From the NCBI GenBank assembly GCA_027621915.1, contig JAQCAD010000008.1:1-64000 (forward strand): a stretch of DNA of 64,000 nt, read 5' to 3'. The stretch comes from Pseudomonadota bacterium. Lineage in GTDB: Bacteria; Pseudomonadota; Gammaproteobacteria; Steroidobacterales; Woeseiaceae. A program made the position numbers and the translations under genes. Under the pieces are notes generated by a model. That model did not search any database. It saw only the letters and a list, made by a program, of their open reading frames with translations, and was not told where the DNA came from. Positions 17,246-25,739 of the stretch are shown piece by piece (within the stretch, counting starts at the first letter, position 1; each line of letters opens with the position of its first letter).

Positions 17246-18253
17246 TCAGATACCGAGCGTTCTTTGCAACACCTCGCGCAGCCGCGGCAGGCTTTCAGGG
17301 TCCAATACGTTGAAGCCCTCGACAGCTGAGAGTTTTCGTACAAGATCGATCGCCGCCGATGTGCTTGTTGCCGGGCCGGTCACCAGGTCTGGCACCAATC
17401 CAAAAGCCTTTTCGACGCCAACGACCGCGTACGGGTCGGATGCACAAAGTATGGTGCACTTGATGTTGCCGTTTAATTCATCAATTGCCGCTGCGCCGTT
17501 ATAGGGTTCGAGTGGCGATGCACCCGCCTCCGCGACCAGAAAATCGGGCTTCAGGCTGTCGATGTGATTCAGGAGAGGGCGTATTGCATTGCGAAAATCG
17601 GCCTCCGGTACCACAGTAGATGGAAGTCCGGCGTCTACGAAATCGAAGACAGCCTCGGCGCCCGCGTCGCGAAAACTCAAAATATCCCTGTACCTTCCGG
17701 CACCGGTCAGCTTCGCGCCGATAACTTTTTTCTCCATGCGATCGAGTTCATGGACGACGAGCCGGCCGGTTGTTGTTTTACCCGCGGACATAGAGGTGCC
17801 AACCAGCAGCACGGTCGGAACGTTGAACGAGCGACCCGCCGACTTTATCGCGAAGTCTGACATACAGACCTTCTTTCCGTTGCGCAGGATGTGTCCCTGA
17901 TAACTGAGATTCAGTGTCGGAGGAAACAGTGGTGAAATGGATGTGACCGCGCCAAACAACCCGCCGCTGGTCATTGCGTTCATTTCATTGCCCTGAATGT
18001 CGGCCCAGCTGCCGACGCCCTCGAGCGTCGCTGAGCGATTGCCAAACGCACCTGCAACCAGGTCGCCTGGCAGCGCCAGCACCATTCGTCCCGACGCGAG
18101 TTCCAGACCGTAAAATCGATGGGGCGCGCCAGTAACCTTGCCGACAACGTAGTCGCCGCTGGCCCAAAACTCCTGGTCGATACGCGCGACGTCATAGGGA
18201 TTGGATGCCAGATCAGAGATTCGCGTCATCGAGGTCATCGATGTAACTGTCAT
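17246..18253 (-). CDS. P-loop NTPase of DUF1611/dethiobiotin-synthetase-like type
   Basis: A 335-residue protein with an N-terminal beta-rich region (about 30-135) and a C-terminal P-loop domain. The Walker A loop is residues 152-160 (GTSMSAGKT), followed by KLTGAGRYRD, FRDAGAEAVFDF and FLVAEAGASPLEPYNG. The last could bind Mg2+ or substrate. The fold resembles DUF1611 and dethiobiotin synthetase proteins, which phosphorylate or ligate small substrates. D-glutamate pathway DgcN belongs to DUF1611, but that link is too weak for naming here. It starts inside the last codons of the M20 gene (4-nt overlap), so the two probably act on one compound. Function unknown. Confidence 0.65.
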   Translation of the reverse strand: MTVTSMTSMTRISDLASNPYDVARIDQEFWASGDYVVGKVTGAPHRFYGLELASGRMVLALPGDLVAGAFGNRSATLEGVGSWADIQGNEMNAMTSGGLFGAVTSISPLFPPTLNLSYQGHILRNGKKVCMSDFAIKSAGRSFNVPTVLLVGTSMSAGKTTTGRLVVHELDRMEKKVIGAKLTGAGRYRDILSFRDAGAEAVFDFVDAGLPSTVVPEADFRNAIRPLLNHIDSLKPDFLVAEAGASPLEPYNGAAAIDELNGNIKCTILCASDPYAVVGVEKAFGLVPDLVTGPATSTSAAIDLVRKLSAVEGFNVLDPESLPRLREVLQRTLGI

Positions 18254-19422
18254 GGCGATACTCCACGACTCGGCGGCGCTGCTAACAGCAATGCCAGCAG
18301 CGCGGTCCTTTCCAGCGTCTTGTCAAGGTAAAGAAACTCGTGCTCGGCATGTGCGCCGTGGCCAACCGGGCCGAGACCGTCCAGCGTTGCGGTGTATTGA
18401 CTGGTCGTATTTCCATCGGAACCGCCACCTGCACGGGCGTGTTGCAGGTTGAGTCCGAGCCTTCGTCCAAGACCCGCGGCCTGGAGCCATAAAGCGTTGT
18501 TGCGTGGTGTCAGTTCCATCGCAGGCCGACCAATGCCGCCCTCAATTTGCAGGCGAACTCCGGACGTCACGGGTTGTATTCCATGAATGGCTTTCTCGAT
18601 TCGGTCTCCATCGGCCGCCGTCGTGACTCGTACATCAACAACCGCCTGGCCATACGCGGCGATGACATTCGGTTGCAGGCCGCCGTCGATCGTGCCGACG
18701 TTTACCGTTATTCCCTTGCTGGCGTCGTTCAATGCGAACAGTGCCTGGATGACGTGCGACAACTCCAGGATCGCGCTGGCACCGGCTTCCGGATCCAGGC
18801 CCGCATGTGCAGCCTTGCCGTGAACAACGATCGTAAACCGGCCGATACCTTTGCGCGCCGTTTTGAGTGAACCCTCGTCGCCCATCGCGGGCTCAAGGAC
18901 GAATGCCCGCCCAACACTTTTTGCGAGTGCCCGAACATATTTCGTCGACGTACGACTACCGATCTCTTCGTCCGAGTTAAAGAAAACTACGGGCTCCATC
19001 GGCAGCGGCAGGTTGAGCTCCTGAATCGCCTTCAGTGCGAAGATGATCTGTGTGAGGCCACCCTTCATGTCAAATGAGCCCGGTCCGCGAATAACGTTGC
19101 CATCGACAGTGAATGGTCTGTTCGCCACTGTGCCCAAAGGCCAGACGGTGTCGTAGTGGCCGAGCAATAGCTGCGCCGGCTGGTGCCTGGTTCTGTCAGT
19201 ACGGACGGCGTATATATGTTCGTGCGACTTTTCGGTCCACAGAACCCGAACCCTGAAACCGAGTTCATTCAGTGCGCTGGTGAGTACTGAAACAACAAGT
19301 CGGTGCGCCTCCGGATGAGATGATGGCGACTCTGCGTCAACCAGGTGCCGCAGCAGGTCGATCATGGCCGCTTTTTGGCCCCGGATGTAATGCAAGAGCC
19401 GGTCAGCAGTACTGTGACGCAT
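18250..19422 (-). CDS. M20 family metallopeptidase (CPG2-like)
   Basis: Di-zinc hydrolase of the M20/glutamate carboxypeptidase group, 390 residues, apparently cytoplasmic since no signal peptide is seen. Metal ligands and catalytic residues are in place: His89 and Asp91 in GHYDTVW, Asp118 in SFDMKGG, Glu152-Glu153 in SDEEIGS and the C-terminal His in HGAHAEHEF. The dimerisation insert (about 180-290) carries GKAAHAGLDPEAG. Relatives cut C-terminal glutamate from folates or acyl amino acids. It is the middle gene of a three-gene operon with a flavin reductase-like protein and a P-loop protein; substrate not evident. Confidence 0.87.
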   Translation of the reverse strand: MRHSTADRLLHYIRGQKAAMIDLLRHLVDAESPSSHPEAHRLVVSVLTSALNELGFRVRVLWTEKSHEHIYAVRTDRTRHQPAQLLLGHYDTVWPLGTVANRPFTVDGNVIRGPGSFDMKGGLTQIIFALKAIQELNLPLPMEPVVFFNSDEEIGSRTSTKYVRALAKSVGRAFVLEPAMGDEGSLKTARKGIGRFTIVVHGKAAHAGLDPEAGASAILELSHVIQALFALNDASKGITVNVGTIDGGLQPNVIAAYGQAVVDVRVTTAADGDRIEKAIHGIQPVTSGVRLQIEGGIGRPAMELTPRNNALWLQAAGLGRRLGLNLQHARAGGGSDGNTTSQYTATLDGLGPVGHGAHAEHEFLYLDKTLERTALLALLLAAPPSRGVSP

Positions 19423-19429
19423 AATAATG

Positions 19430-20041
19430 CTACCGCTTCATTTTCGCCGGAAATGGAAATGCATTTGATCGCGTGATCGAGGCAAAACGGCCCGGCGGAA
19501 GGTATGCCATCAGCGGAGCATCATGGATCAATTCCTGGTCGTCGAGCTCTGACGACCGAATGTAGTCCGGATGGGCATAGGCCGCAACGACCTTCCCCGT
19601 AATCAGGCAGTTGGGACCAAAACCATCGAATGTCTTATGGTGTTTACACTCGAGAAACAGGTAGGCATCGTCAACAAATTCGCCGTCAACCTTGCTCGCC
19701 CGAAAGGTAGGGAAGCTCTGCAATACATTTTTCTGCCCGTCGGCACAGCGCGGTGATGCCGCAAGGCTGGCATAAATTACCTGGGATGGCCTGGTGTAGC
19801 TGACCGTGAATTCGCCTGTTCGGGCAATGTTGCCGTGTGTGCTGTGACGAGAGCTGCAAACGAATCCGAAATAATTCTGCCAGCCCATCGGCATTGCCAT
19901 GTGTTTGGGCGCAAGATCGAGTGAACCGTCTTCATCCTTCGTCCCGATCAGGACCAGCGGCGCGACCATAAAGCAGCGATCCCACACAGGCTGGTCGATG
20001 TCCAATTCCACGATTGCCTGCTCTGTTTCCGACACGTTCAC
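19430..20041 (-). CDS. Flavin reductase-like FMN-binding protein
   Basis: A 203-residue split-barrel FMN protein of the flavin reductase family (PF01613 type). The core is visible in CFMVAPLVLIGTKDEDG, PKHMAMPMGWQNYFGFVCS, NIARTGEFTVSY and CLITGKVVAAY. Such proteins supply reduced flavin to monooxygenases or reduce small substrates. It is the first gene of a minus-strand operon and is followed after 7 nt by the M20 peptidase. No partner monooxygenase is visible nearby, so it may use FMN itself for catalysis. Confidence 0.82.
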   Translation of the reverse strand: MNVSETEQAIVELDIDQPVWDRCFMVAPLVLIGTKDEDGSLDLAPKHMAMPMGWQNYFGFVCSSRHSTHGNIARTGEFTVSYTRPSQVIYASLAASPRCADGQKNVLQSFPTFRASKVDGEFVDDAYLFLECKHHKTFDGFGPNCLITGKVVAAYAHPDYIRSSELDDQELIHDAPLMAYLPPGRFASITRSNAFPFPAKMKR

Positions 20042-20313
20042 GATGATTACCCCGGCATATTCGGCGAATGTCCGTTGCTCTCACTTAACGCTACCCGCCT
20101 CGATCTGTCGCTTGAATAGGTAGTTGCCGAGAATGGAAACGAGGACTGCTTACCTGCAGCGCCGGTCAACCGTAGCTGCGTCGATTGGACTGTCGGCCGG
20201 TCTTGAGAACCGACGAAAAACAGGCACGGCTGGCGGCAATGTTTCGGCCGGAATTGTTATGCAGCCCGGATTACTGCACTCTTCGACTCTGTCTGGATTG
20301 AGCGGGAACAATC

Positions 20314-21342
20314 ATGAGATCGGTTTTTCTGGGTATTTTTCTGACAGCAATTTGTGCGTGTAGTGCGGATACAGGTACGGAAGTGGATAAGATATTTCAG
20401 GACTATTCGGGCGCCGTCCCCGGTGCATCGGTCATGGTCATCAGGGATGGCCAGCCGATTCTCACCCGGAGCTATGGCCTGGCAAATGTTGAAGAAGGTG
20501 TGCCGGTCGAGCCGTCGACCAATTTTCGGCTGGCATCCATAACGAAACAGTTCACGGCGACGTCGGTCTTGATGCTGGTCGATCGGGGCAAGCTCTCGCT
20601 CGATGATTCCATCAGTGAATATTTTCCCCAATTCCCGGAATTTGCAGGTGGAATCACTATTAGAAACCTGCTGCAGCACACATCAGGAATCGAAGATTAT
20701 GAGCCGATCTACGGCGACCGGTTTCCAGAGCAAGTAACTGATAAAGGTGTGGTTGAAATCATTGCCGCGACTGAACGCACGATGTTCCCGCCCGGAAACG
20801 AATACCGCTACAGTAATTCGGGCTACGCGATTCTGGCTGTGCTTGTCGAAAAGTTATCTGGCCAGGATTTTCCTGAGTTTCTGCGCGCCAATATTTTCGG
20901 GCCGCTCGAGATGGAGAATACCGTTGCGTTCGTTGACGGCGTTACGTCTGTCAGAAATCGCTCCTATGGGTATTCGGTTTCGACAGATGGTATTGAGTTC
21001 ACTGACCAGAGTGCGTGGAGCGGTGTGCTTGGTGATGGGGGTGTCTATTCTTCGGTGCACGACTTGTTGAAGTGGGATCATGCATTGTATGAAGGCGGCC
21101 TCCTCTCAGAAGAGCTGAGGCAGCAGTCCTGGACACCTGGCCTTGAAACCTACGGCTTCGGATTTCGTATAGACGAGTACAATGGCCACAAACGGTATCA
21201 CCACAGTGGCAGTAGCAGTGGATTTCGTAATCACATGCAGCAGTTCCCTGATGACCGATTGACGATCATAGTCCTGACCAATCGGGCAGAACCCGATGTA
21301 GCGCCGCTTGCAGACAAGGTCGCGGACCTGTATCTGAAATAA
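20314..21342 (+). CDS. Serine hydrolase, class C beta-lactamase family lipoprotein (copy 1)
   Basis: Secreted serine hydrolase with the penicillin-binding/class C beta-lactamase fold, 342 residues. The signal ends with a lipobox-like TAICAC, so lipid attachment is likely. Catalytic motifs are Ser75-x-x-Lys78 (SITK), Tyr166-Ser167-Asn168 (YSN) and HSG near the C-terminus in place of KTG. The last replacement is usual in the esterase and D-aminopeptidase members. Substrates for the family range from D-amino peptides to esters, so antibiotic resistance should not be assumed. It precedes the BNR-propeller gene and a second copy of the same family at 24.5 kb. Confidence 0.85.
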   Translation: MRSVFLGIFLTAICACSADTGTEVDKIFQDYSGAVPGASVMVIRDGQPILTRSYGLANVEEGVPVEPSTNFRLASITKQFTATSVLMLVDRGKLSLDDSISEYFPQFPEFAGGITIRNLLQHTSGIEDYEPIYGDRFPEQVTDKGVVEIIAATERTMFPPGNEYRYSNSGYAILAVLVEKLSGQDFPEFLRANIFGPLEMENTVAFVDGVTSVRNRSYGYSVSTDGIEFTDQSAWSGVLGDGGVYSSVHDLLKWDHALYEGGLLSEELRQQSWTPGLETYGFGFRIDEYNGHKRYHHSGSSSGFRNHMQQFPDDRLTIIVLTNRAEPDVAPLADKVADLYLK

Positions 21343-21422
21343 TCGCGGGGGACAGTGACCTTGACTCCTTAACATGCAGAAATGGTATGTTTTGTCGTGC
21401 CCGCCTACATAAGAGAACAAAA

Positions 21423-24400
21423 ATGATGAATATCCTGAAATATTCGCCGGCTTCGATCATGTTGACCTTGCTTGCCAGCTCCCTGGCCGCCCAGGACTTC
21501 AGTGCGTTTGAGTATCGAAACATCGGGCCATCCCGCGGCGGCAGGGTGACGGCGGTTGCCGGAACCGTTGTGGCACCGTCTACCTTTTATCTTGGTGCGT
21601 CAGGCGGCGGTGTCTGGAAGACCGGGGACTATGGAACGACCTGGAACAATGTTTCCGACGGCTTTTTCGAAACCCCCTCGATCGGTGATATCGCTGTTGC
21701 CCAGAATGATGCAAATATCGTATACGTCGGTACGGGATCGGATGGCCTGCGCAGCAACGTTATCGTCGGCAAGGGTGTTTACAAATCGATCGACGGTGGC
21801 GACACGTGGGAACACGTCGGTCTCAGGGACACGGGGCACATCGGTGCGGTAGAGATTGATCCGACAGACCACAACATCGTCTGGATTGCCGCAATCGGCC
21901 AGGCATTCAATTCGAATGAAGAGCGTGGCGTGTACAAGACCGCCGATGGCGGGCAGACCTGGGAGCGGGTGCTGTTCATTTCGGATACCGTCGGTTTCTC
22001 GGACGTCGAATTATTGCCGGGCAATCCGAACATTGTCTTTGCGACCGCATGGAAGGCTGAGCGCAAGCCCTGGACAATTATTTCGGGCGGTACACAGGAA
22101 GAGGGAGGTCTGTACAAATCGGTCGATGCCGGGCTGACCTGGGAAAAGCTTACCGAAGGATTGCCCCAGGGGCTCATCGGAAAGATTGATCTTGCTATCA
22201 GCAAGGCTGATTCCAAAATAGTATACGCGCTGGTTGAGGCGCCGGATGACGAGGGTGGCCTTTACAAGTCTGTTGACCAGGGCAAATCTTTCGAGCTTGT
22301 CTCAAACGATTCATCGATTCGCTCGCGCCCGTTCTACTACGCAAACATCGACGTAAATCCCATGAATCCCGATATCGTTTTTGCCATGGCGACGCGAAAT
22401 ATGAAGTCGATTGATGGCGGCAAGACGTGGGAACGATTGCAGCCGCCACATGGCGACAGCCATGACATGTGGATCAATCCTGACAATCCCGACCTGTTCA
22501 TTCATGGCGACGATGGCGGTGCCAGCGTCACTCACAACGGTGGCAAGACCTGGTCGACACAATTCAATCAGCCGACTGCAGAACTCTACCAGGTTGAGGT
22601 TGACGATCAGTATCCGTACTGGCTTTACGCAGGACAACAGGACAACAGTACGACGGTAGCGACACCCAGCATGCCACCGTTTCGAGCACAGGATATTTCG
22701 GCCTGGCTCGTCGATGCTGGTGGATGTGAGACCGGACCCGGAGTACCGAAGCCTGGCAACCATAATATTGTGTACTCAAACTGCAAGGGCCGTTTTTTTG
22801 TGTTCGACAAGCGTATTGGTACCGAGAAGGGTTATCACATCGGCGCATCAAACATTTATGGCCACAATCCGAAGGACATGGAATACCGCTTTCAACGTGT
22901 ATCGCCCATTCATGTATCGCCGCACGACCCGGACGTCGTTTACATGGCCTCGCAATTCGTGCACCGGACGACCGACGACGGCGAAACCTGGGAAACCATT
23001 TCACCTGACCTGACCGCATTCGAGGATGACAAGCAAGTCATCGCAGGCAGCCCGATTACGCGCGACATAACCGGCGAGGAGAACTACAGCACGATCTACT
23101 CGTTGCGTGAGTCCCCGGTTCAGGCTGGCGTCATATGGTCAGGTTCCAATGACGGTCCGGTTTTTGTTACACAGGACGATGGAAAGTCCTGGCAGAACGT
23201 CACACCACGCGGACTGCCTCCCGGTGGTCGTGTCGATGCGGTTGAACCCTCGCCGCACAATGCCGCCAAAGCCTACATCGCCGTGCTTCGTTATCAATTC
23301 GGCGACTGGAAACCCTACCTATACAAAACGGAAGACTTCGGAAACCGCTGGGAGCTACTGACAGATGGTCGCAATGGTATTCCGGCGGATTTCCCGACGA
23401 GGGTTGTCCGCGAAGACCCCGTTCGGGAGGGTCTGTTATTTGCCGGCACCGAGTTCGGTATGTTCGTATCGCTGGACGATGGCAAGACCTGGAAAAAGTT
23501 TCAACAAAACCTGGCGGTAACGCCGATTACAGATTTGAAAATTATTCGTGGTGACCTTGCGGTTTCGACCATGGGTCGATCCTTCTGGGTGCTCGATAAC
23601 ATTTCAACGCTCCGGCAAAACGCTTTCCAGTTGGCGGGCGAGGAGGCCTTGCTTTTTAAACCGAAAGACACGATTCGTTACCGAAATGTCTACAGCGGTC
23701 AAACCGCTAACAAAGTGCCGGACTATCCCCCACCGGCAGTCGTCATCGATTATTACCTGCCGGAGAAAAACGGGGGATCCGTAATATTGGAAATATTCGA
23801 TGCAGGCGGAGCGCTCGTCAAAACTTTCGAGGGTAATGGCGCGGCGGGTGTTACCGATGAAGTTGTCGAAGACATGGACCAAAGCCGGGTCTCGGTAATC
23901 GCCGATCAGTCTCTCTCAAGTGAACCCGGGATGAATCGGTTTCGATGGGACATGAAGCATTCCGGTGCATGGACAGAAAAAGAAGAAGATCGCTACAAGA
24001 ACGGCCCCCTGGTCAAACCCGGCGCGTACACACTGAAATTGAGGGCCGGAGGTGTCGTATCCGAACAGACATTCGAGCTTGTTGTTGACCCACGAGTTCT
24101 CGCGCAGGGAACTACGCTTGCGGACATCAACGCACAGGTAGATTTCGAGTTGGTCGTTGTCAGTCTTTTGTCCGACGTTCGGCAGTTTGAAAAAGGCGTA
24201 GCGGACGAAAGTACGCAACTCGAAAGCAGGAGTGACGAGCTTCTGCCTGCGGAGGCAAGTCGGCTTCTGTTGGTCGCAGATGTGCTCGACCAGGTCAAAA
24301 CCGCCGACGTTATTTATCCGCAACCCATGTTAACCGACCAGGTCGCCTACCTTTACGAAATGGTGAGTAATGCCGATCAGGCTCCGGGTATCGAAGCTGC

Positions 24401-24467
24401 AGACAGGCTTGCAGATCTGACTGCGAAGTTTGCCGGGCTCCGCGCAACTTATGAATCGGGTAACTGA
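21423..24467 (+). CDS. Secreted VPS10/sortilin-like BNR-repeat protein
   Basis: A 1014-residue exported protein with a signal peptide ending near SSLAAQD and a large multi-bladed propeller. BNR/Asp-box motifs (S-x-D-x-G-x-T-W type) recur, for example SIDGGDTWE, TADGGQTWE, SVDAGLTWE, SIDGGKTWE, TDDGETWE, TQDDGKSW and SLDDGKTW. The last about 250 residues form a beta-sandwich-like region with EPGMNRFRWDMKHSG and a helical end. Proteins of this architecture are often labelled 'glycosyl hydrolase', although no catalytic site is obvious; binding or scaffolding is equally possible. ATG 21423 is chosen because the signal peptide begins there. It lies between two serine hydrolase genes, likely as part of one secreted set. 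Confidence 0.82.
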   Translation: MMNILKYSPASIMLTLLASSLAAQDFSAFEYRNIGPSRGGRVTAVAGTVVAPSTFYLGASGGGVWKTGDYGTTWNNVSDGFFETPSIGDIAVAQNDANIVYVGTGSDGLRSNVIVGKGVYKSIDGGDTWEHVGLRDTGHIGAVEIDPTDHNIVWIAAIGQAFNSNEERGVYKTADGGQTWERVLFISDTVGFSDVELLPGNPNIVFATAWKAERKPWTIISGGTQEEGGLYKSVDAGLTWEKLTEGLPQGLIGKIDLAISKADSKIVYALVEAPDDEGGLYKSVDQGKSFELVSNDSSIRSRPFYYANIDVNPMNPDIVFAMATRNMKSIDGGKTWERLQPPHGDSHDMWINPDNPDLFIHGDDGGASVTHNGGKTWSTQFNQPTAELYQVEVDDQYPYWLYAGQQDNSTTVATPSMPPFRAQDISAWLVDAGGCETGPGVPKPGNHNIVYSNCKGRFFVFDKRIGTEKGYHIGASNIYGHNPKDMEYRFQRVSPIHVSPHDPDVVYMASQFVHRTTDDGETWETISPDLTAFEDDKQVIAGSPITRDITGEENYSTIYSLRESPVQAGVIWSGSNDGPVFVTQDDGKSWQNVTPRGLPPGGRVDAVEPSPHNAAKAYIAVLRYQFGDWKPYLYKTEDFGNRWELLTDGRNGIPADFPTRVVREDPVREGLLFAGTEFGMFVSLDDGKTWKKFQQNLAVTPITDLKIIRGDLAVSTMGRSFWVLDNISTLRQNAFQLAGEEALLFKPKDTIRYRNVYSGQTANKVPDYPPPAVVIDYYLPEKNGGSVILEIFDAGGALVKTFEGNGAAGVTDEVVEDMDQSRVSVIADQSLSSEPGMNRFRWDMKHSGAWTEKEEDRYKNGPLVKPGAYTLKLRAGGVVSEQTFELVVDPRVLAQGTTLADINAQVDFELVVVSLLSDVRQFEKGVADESTQLESRSDELLPAEASRLLLVADVLDQVKTADVIYPQPMLTDQVAYLYEMVSNADQAPGIEAADRLADLTAKFAGLRATYESGN

Positions 24468-24470
24468 GTT

Positions 24471-25586
24471 ATGAAAGGCGTATCCACACCGGTCTTGACG
24501 TTTGTACTGGTCAATTCTGCAGTCATGGCCGATGGCCTGAACGAAGACATTGATGCGGTTTTTGCGGATATTGATGGCAATAGTCCCGGTTGTGCGGCCG
24601 GCGTCATTCACAACGGCGAGTACATTCACAAGGCCGGCTACGGATTGGCTAATCTCGAATACGGAATTCCAATCACGTCTCAAACGGTATTCAGAACCGG
24701 ATCCGTTTCAAAGCAGTTCACGGCCATGGCGATTGCGATTCTTTCGGAGCGCGGTGAACTCGATCTCGACGCGGACGTGCATGAGTACTTGCCGGATCTA
24801 ATGGGCTATGGCCACGAAGTCACGATTCGGCAGATGGTGCATCACATCGCCGGCATGGGTGATTACGATCACGAGGCGCTGAGGAAACCTGATGGTTCTG
24901 AATTTCGCTTCGGCAACGAAGACTACTCAACGATCGATGAGTTTTACCAGGTGGTGGCGAAAGCGGGCTTGATTCACGATCCCGGCAGCAGATACGAGTA
25001 TTCAAACCTTGCGTATTTCCTTTTGGCTCACGTTGTCGAAAGCGTGAGCGGCAAGACACTGCGTGAGTTTGCGGCGGAAGAAATTTTCGGTCGCCTCGGT
25101 ATGGACGCGTCGCTGTTCAATGACAACGTCAATCAGCCGGTTCGAAATCGGGCAGACGGTTATCAGCGGATGGACGACGGCAGCTGGGAAATATTCATGA
25201 CCAACCTGAGCTATGTTGGAGACGGTGGTGTGTTCACGAATCTCGACGACTTTATCAAGTGGGATCAGAATTTTTACGATAACAAGCTTGGCAAAGGCGG
25301 TGAGTCACTGATCAAACTGGTGACCACGCCGCATCCGGACACGATTGAATACACGGACGAGGGGCCGCGCAATGTTAATTACGCTTTCGGGCTCGGAGTC
25401 TATGAGGTGAACGGTGAATTTATGATTGGCCACACCGGTGGTTGGGTGGCATTCAGCACTGTTTACAACCGGTATCCGGATCTGAACCTGTCGATTGTTG
25501 TATTTTGCAATTCAACGGAAGTGTCAGGGCCGGCACTTGGCGGGAAAGTTGGTGAGCTCGCGGTCGCGGCGGTCAAAAGTCGCTAG
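24471..25586 (+). CDS. Serine hydrolase, class C beta-lactamase family (copy 2)
   Basis: A 371-residue secreted relative of the hydrolase at 20314, with a Sec-type signal peptide (about 1-20) and no lipobox. Motifs are Ser78-x-x-Lys81 (SVSK), Tyr177-Ser178-Asn179 (YSN) and HTGG near residue 320 as the third element. It starts 3 nt after the propeller gene and is therefore translated from the same mRNA. D-stereospecific peptidase or esterase activity would fit the D-aminoacylase-like gene that converges from the other side, but this is inference. A long inverted repeat follows the stop codon. Confidence 0.85.
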   Translation: MKGVSTPVLTFVLVNSAVMADGLNEDIDAVFADIDGNSPGCAAGVIHNGEYIHKAGYGLANLEYGIPITSQTVFRTGSVSKQFTAMAIAILSERGELDLDADVHEYLPDLMGYGHEVTIRQMVHHIAGMGDYDHEALRKPDGSEFRFGNEDYSTIDEFYQVVAKAGLIHDPGSRYEYSNLAYFLLAHVVESVSGKTLREFAAEEIFGRLGMDASLFNDNVNQPVRNRADGYQRMDDGSWEIFMTNLSYVGDGGVFTNLDDFIKWDQNFYDNKLGKGGESLIKLVTTPHPDTIEYTDEGPRNVNYAFGLGVYEVNGEFMIGHTGGWVAFSTVYNRYPDLNLSIVVFCNSTEVSGPALGGKVGELAVAAVKSR

Positions 25587-25604
25587 AAAAAATCGCAGTG
25601 GGCT

Positions 25605-25681
25605 GCAAGACAGGGGAGTTTGCTATCGAAATGGCTCGCTGCGCTGCGCTTTATTTCCGATAGCAAACTCCCCTGTCTTGC
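25605..25681. repeat. Long perfect inverted repeat between convergent genes
   Basis: Two 24-nt arms (25605-25628 and 25658-25681) are perfect reverse complements, with a 29-nt loop that itself can pair further after a single bulge. Arms begin GCAAGACAGG and end GCTATCG. The position, between the ends of two convergent genes, suits a bidirectional terminator, but there is no T-tract and the stem is much longer than usual. A palindromic mobile element (MITE- or REP-like) is the main alternative. Confidence 0.8.
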
Positions 25682-25739
25682 GGAGCTAAAGAGCAAATTA
25701 GGGACTGCCAGATGATCCTGCCGATCAACCACACAATTA

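Noticed and set aside
20314-25586. Beta-lactamase resistance genes
   Set aside because: SxxK and YSN are present, but the third motif is HSG/HTGG instead of KTG, as in esterase and peptidase relatives. Resistance cannot be supported.
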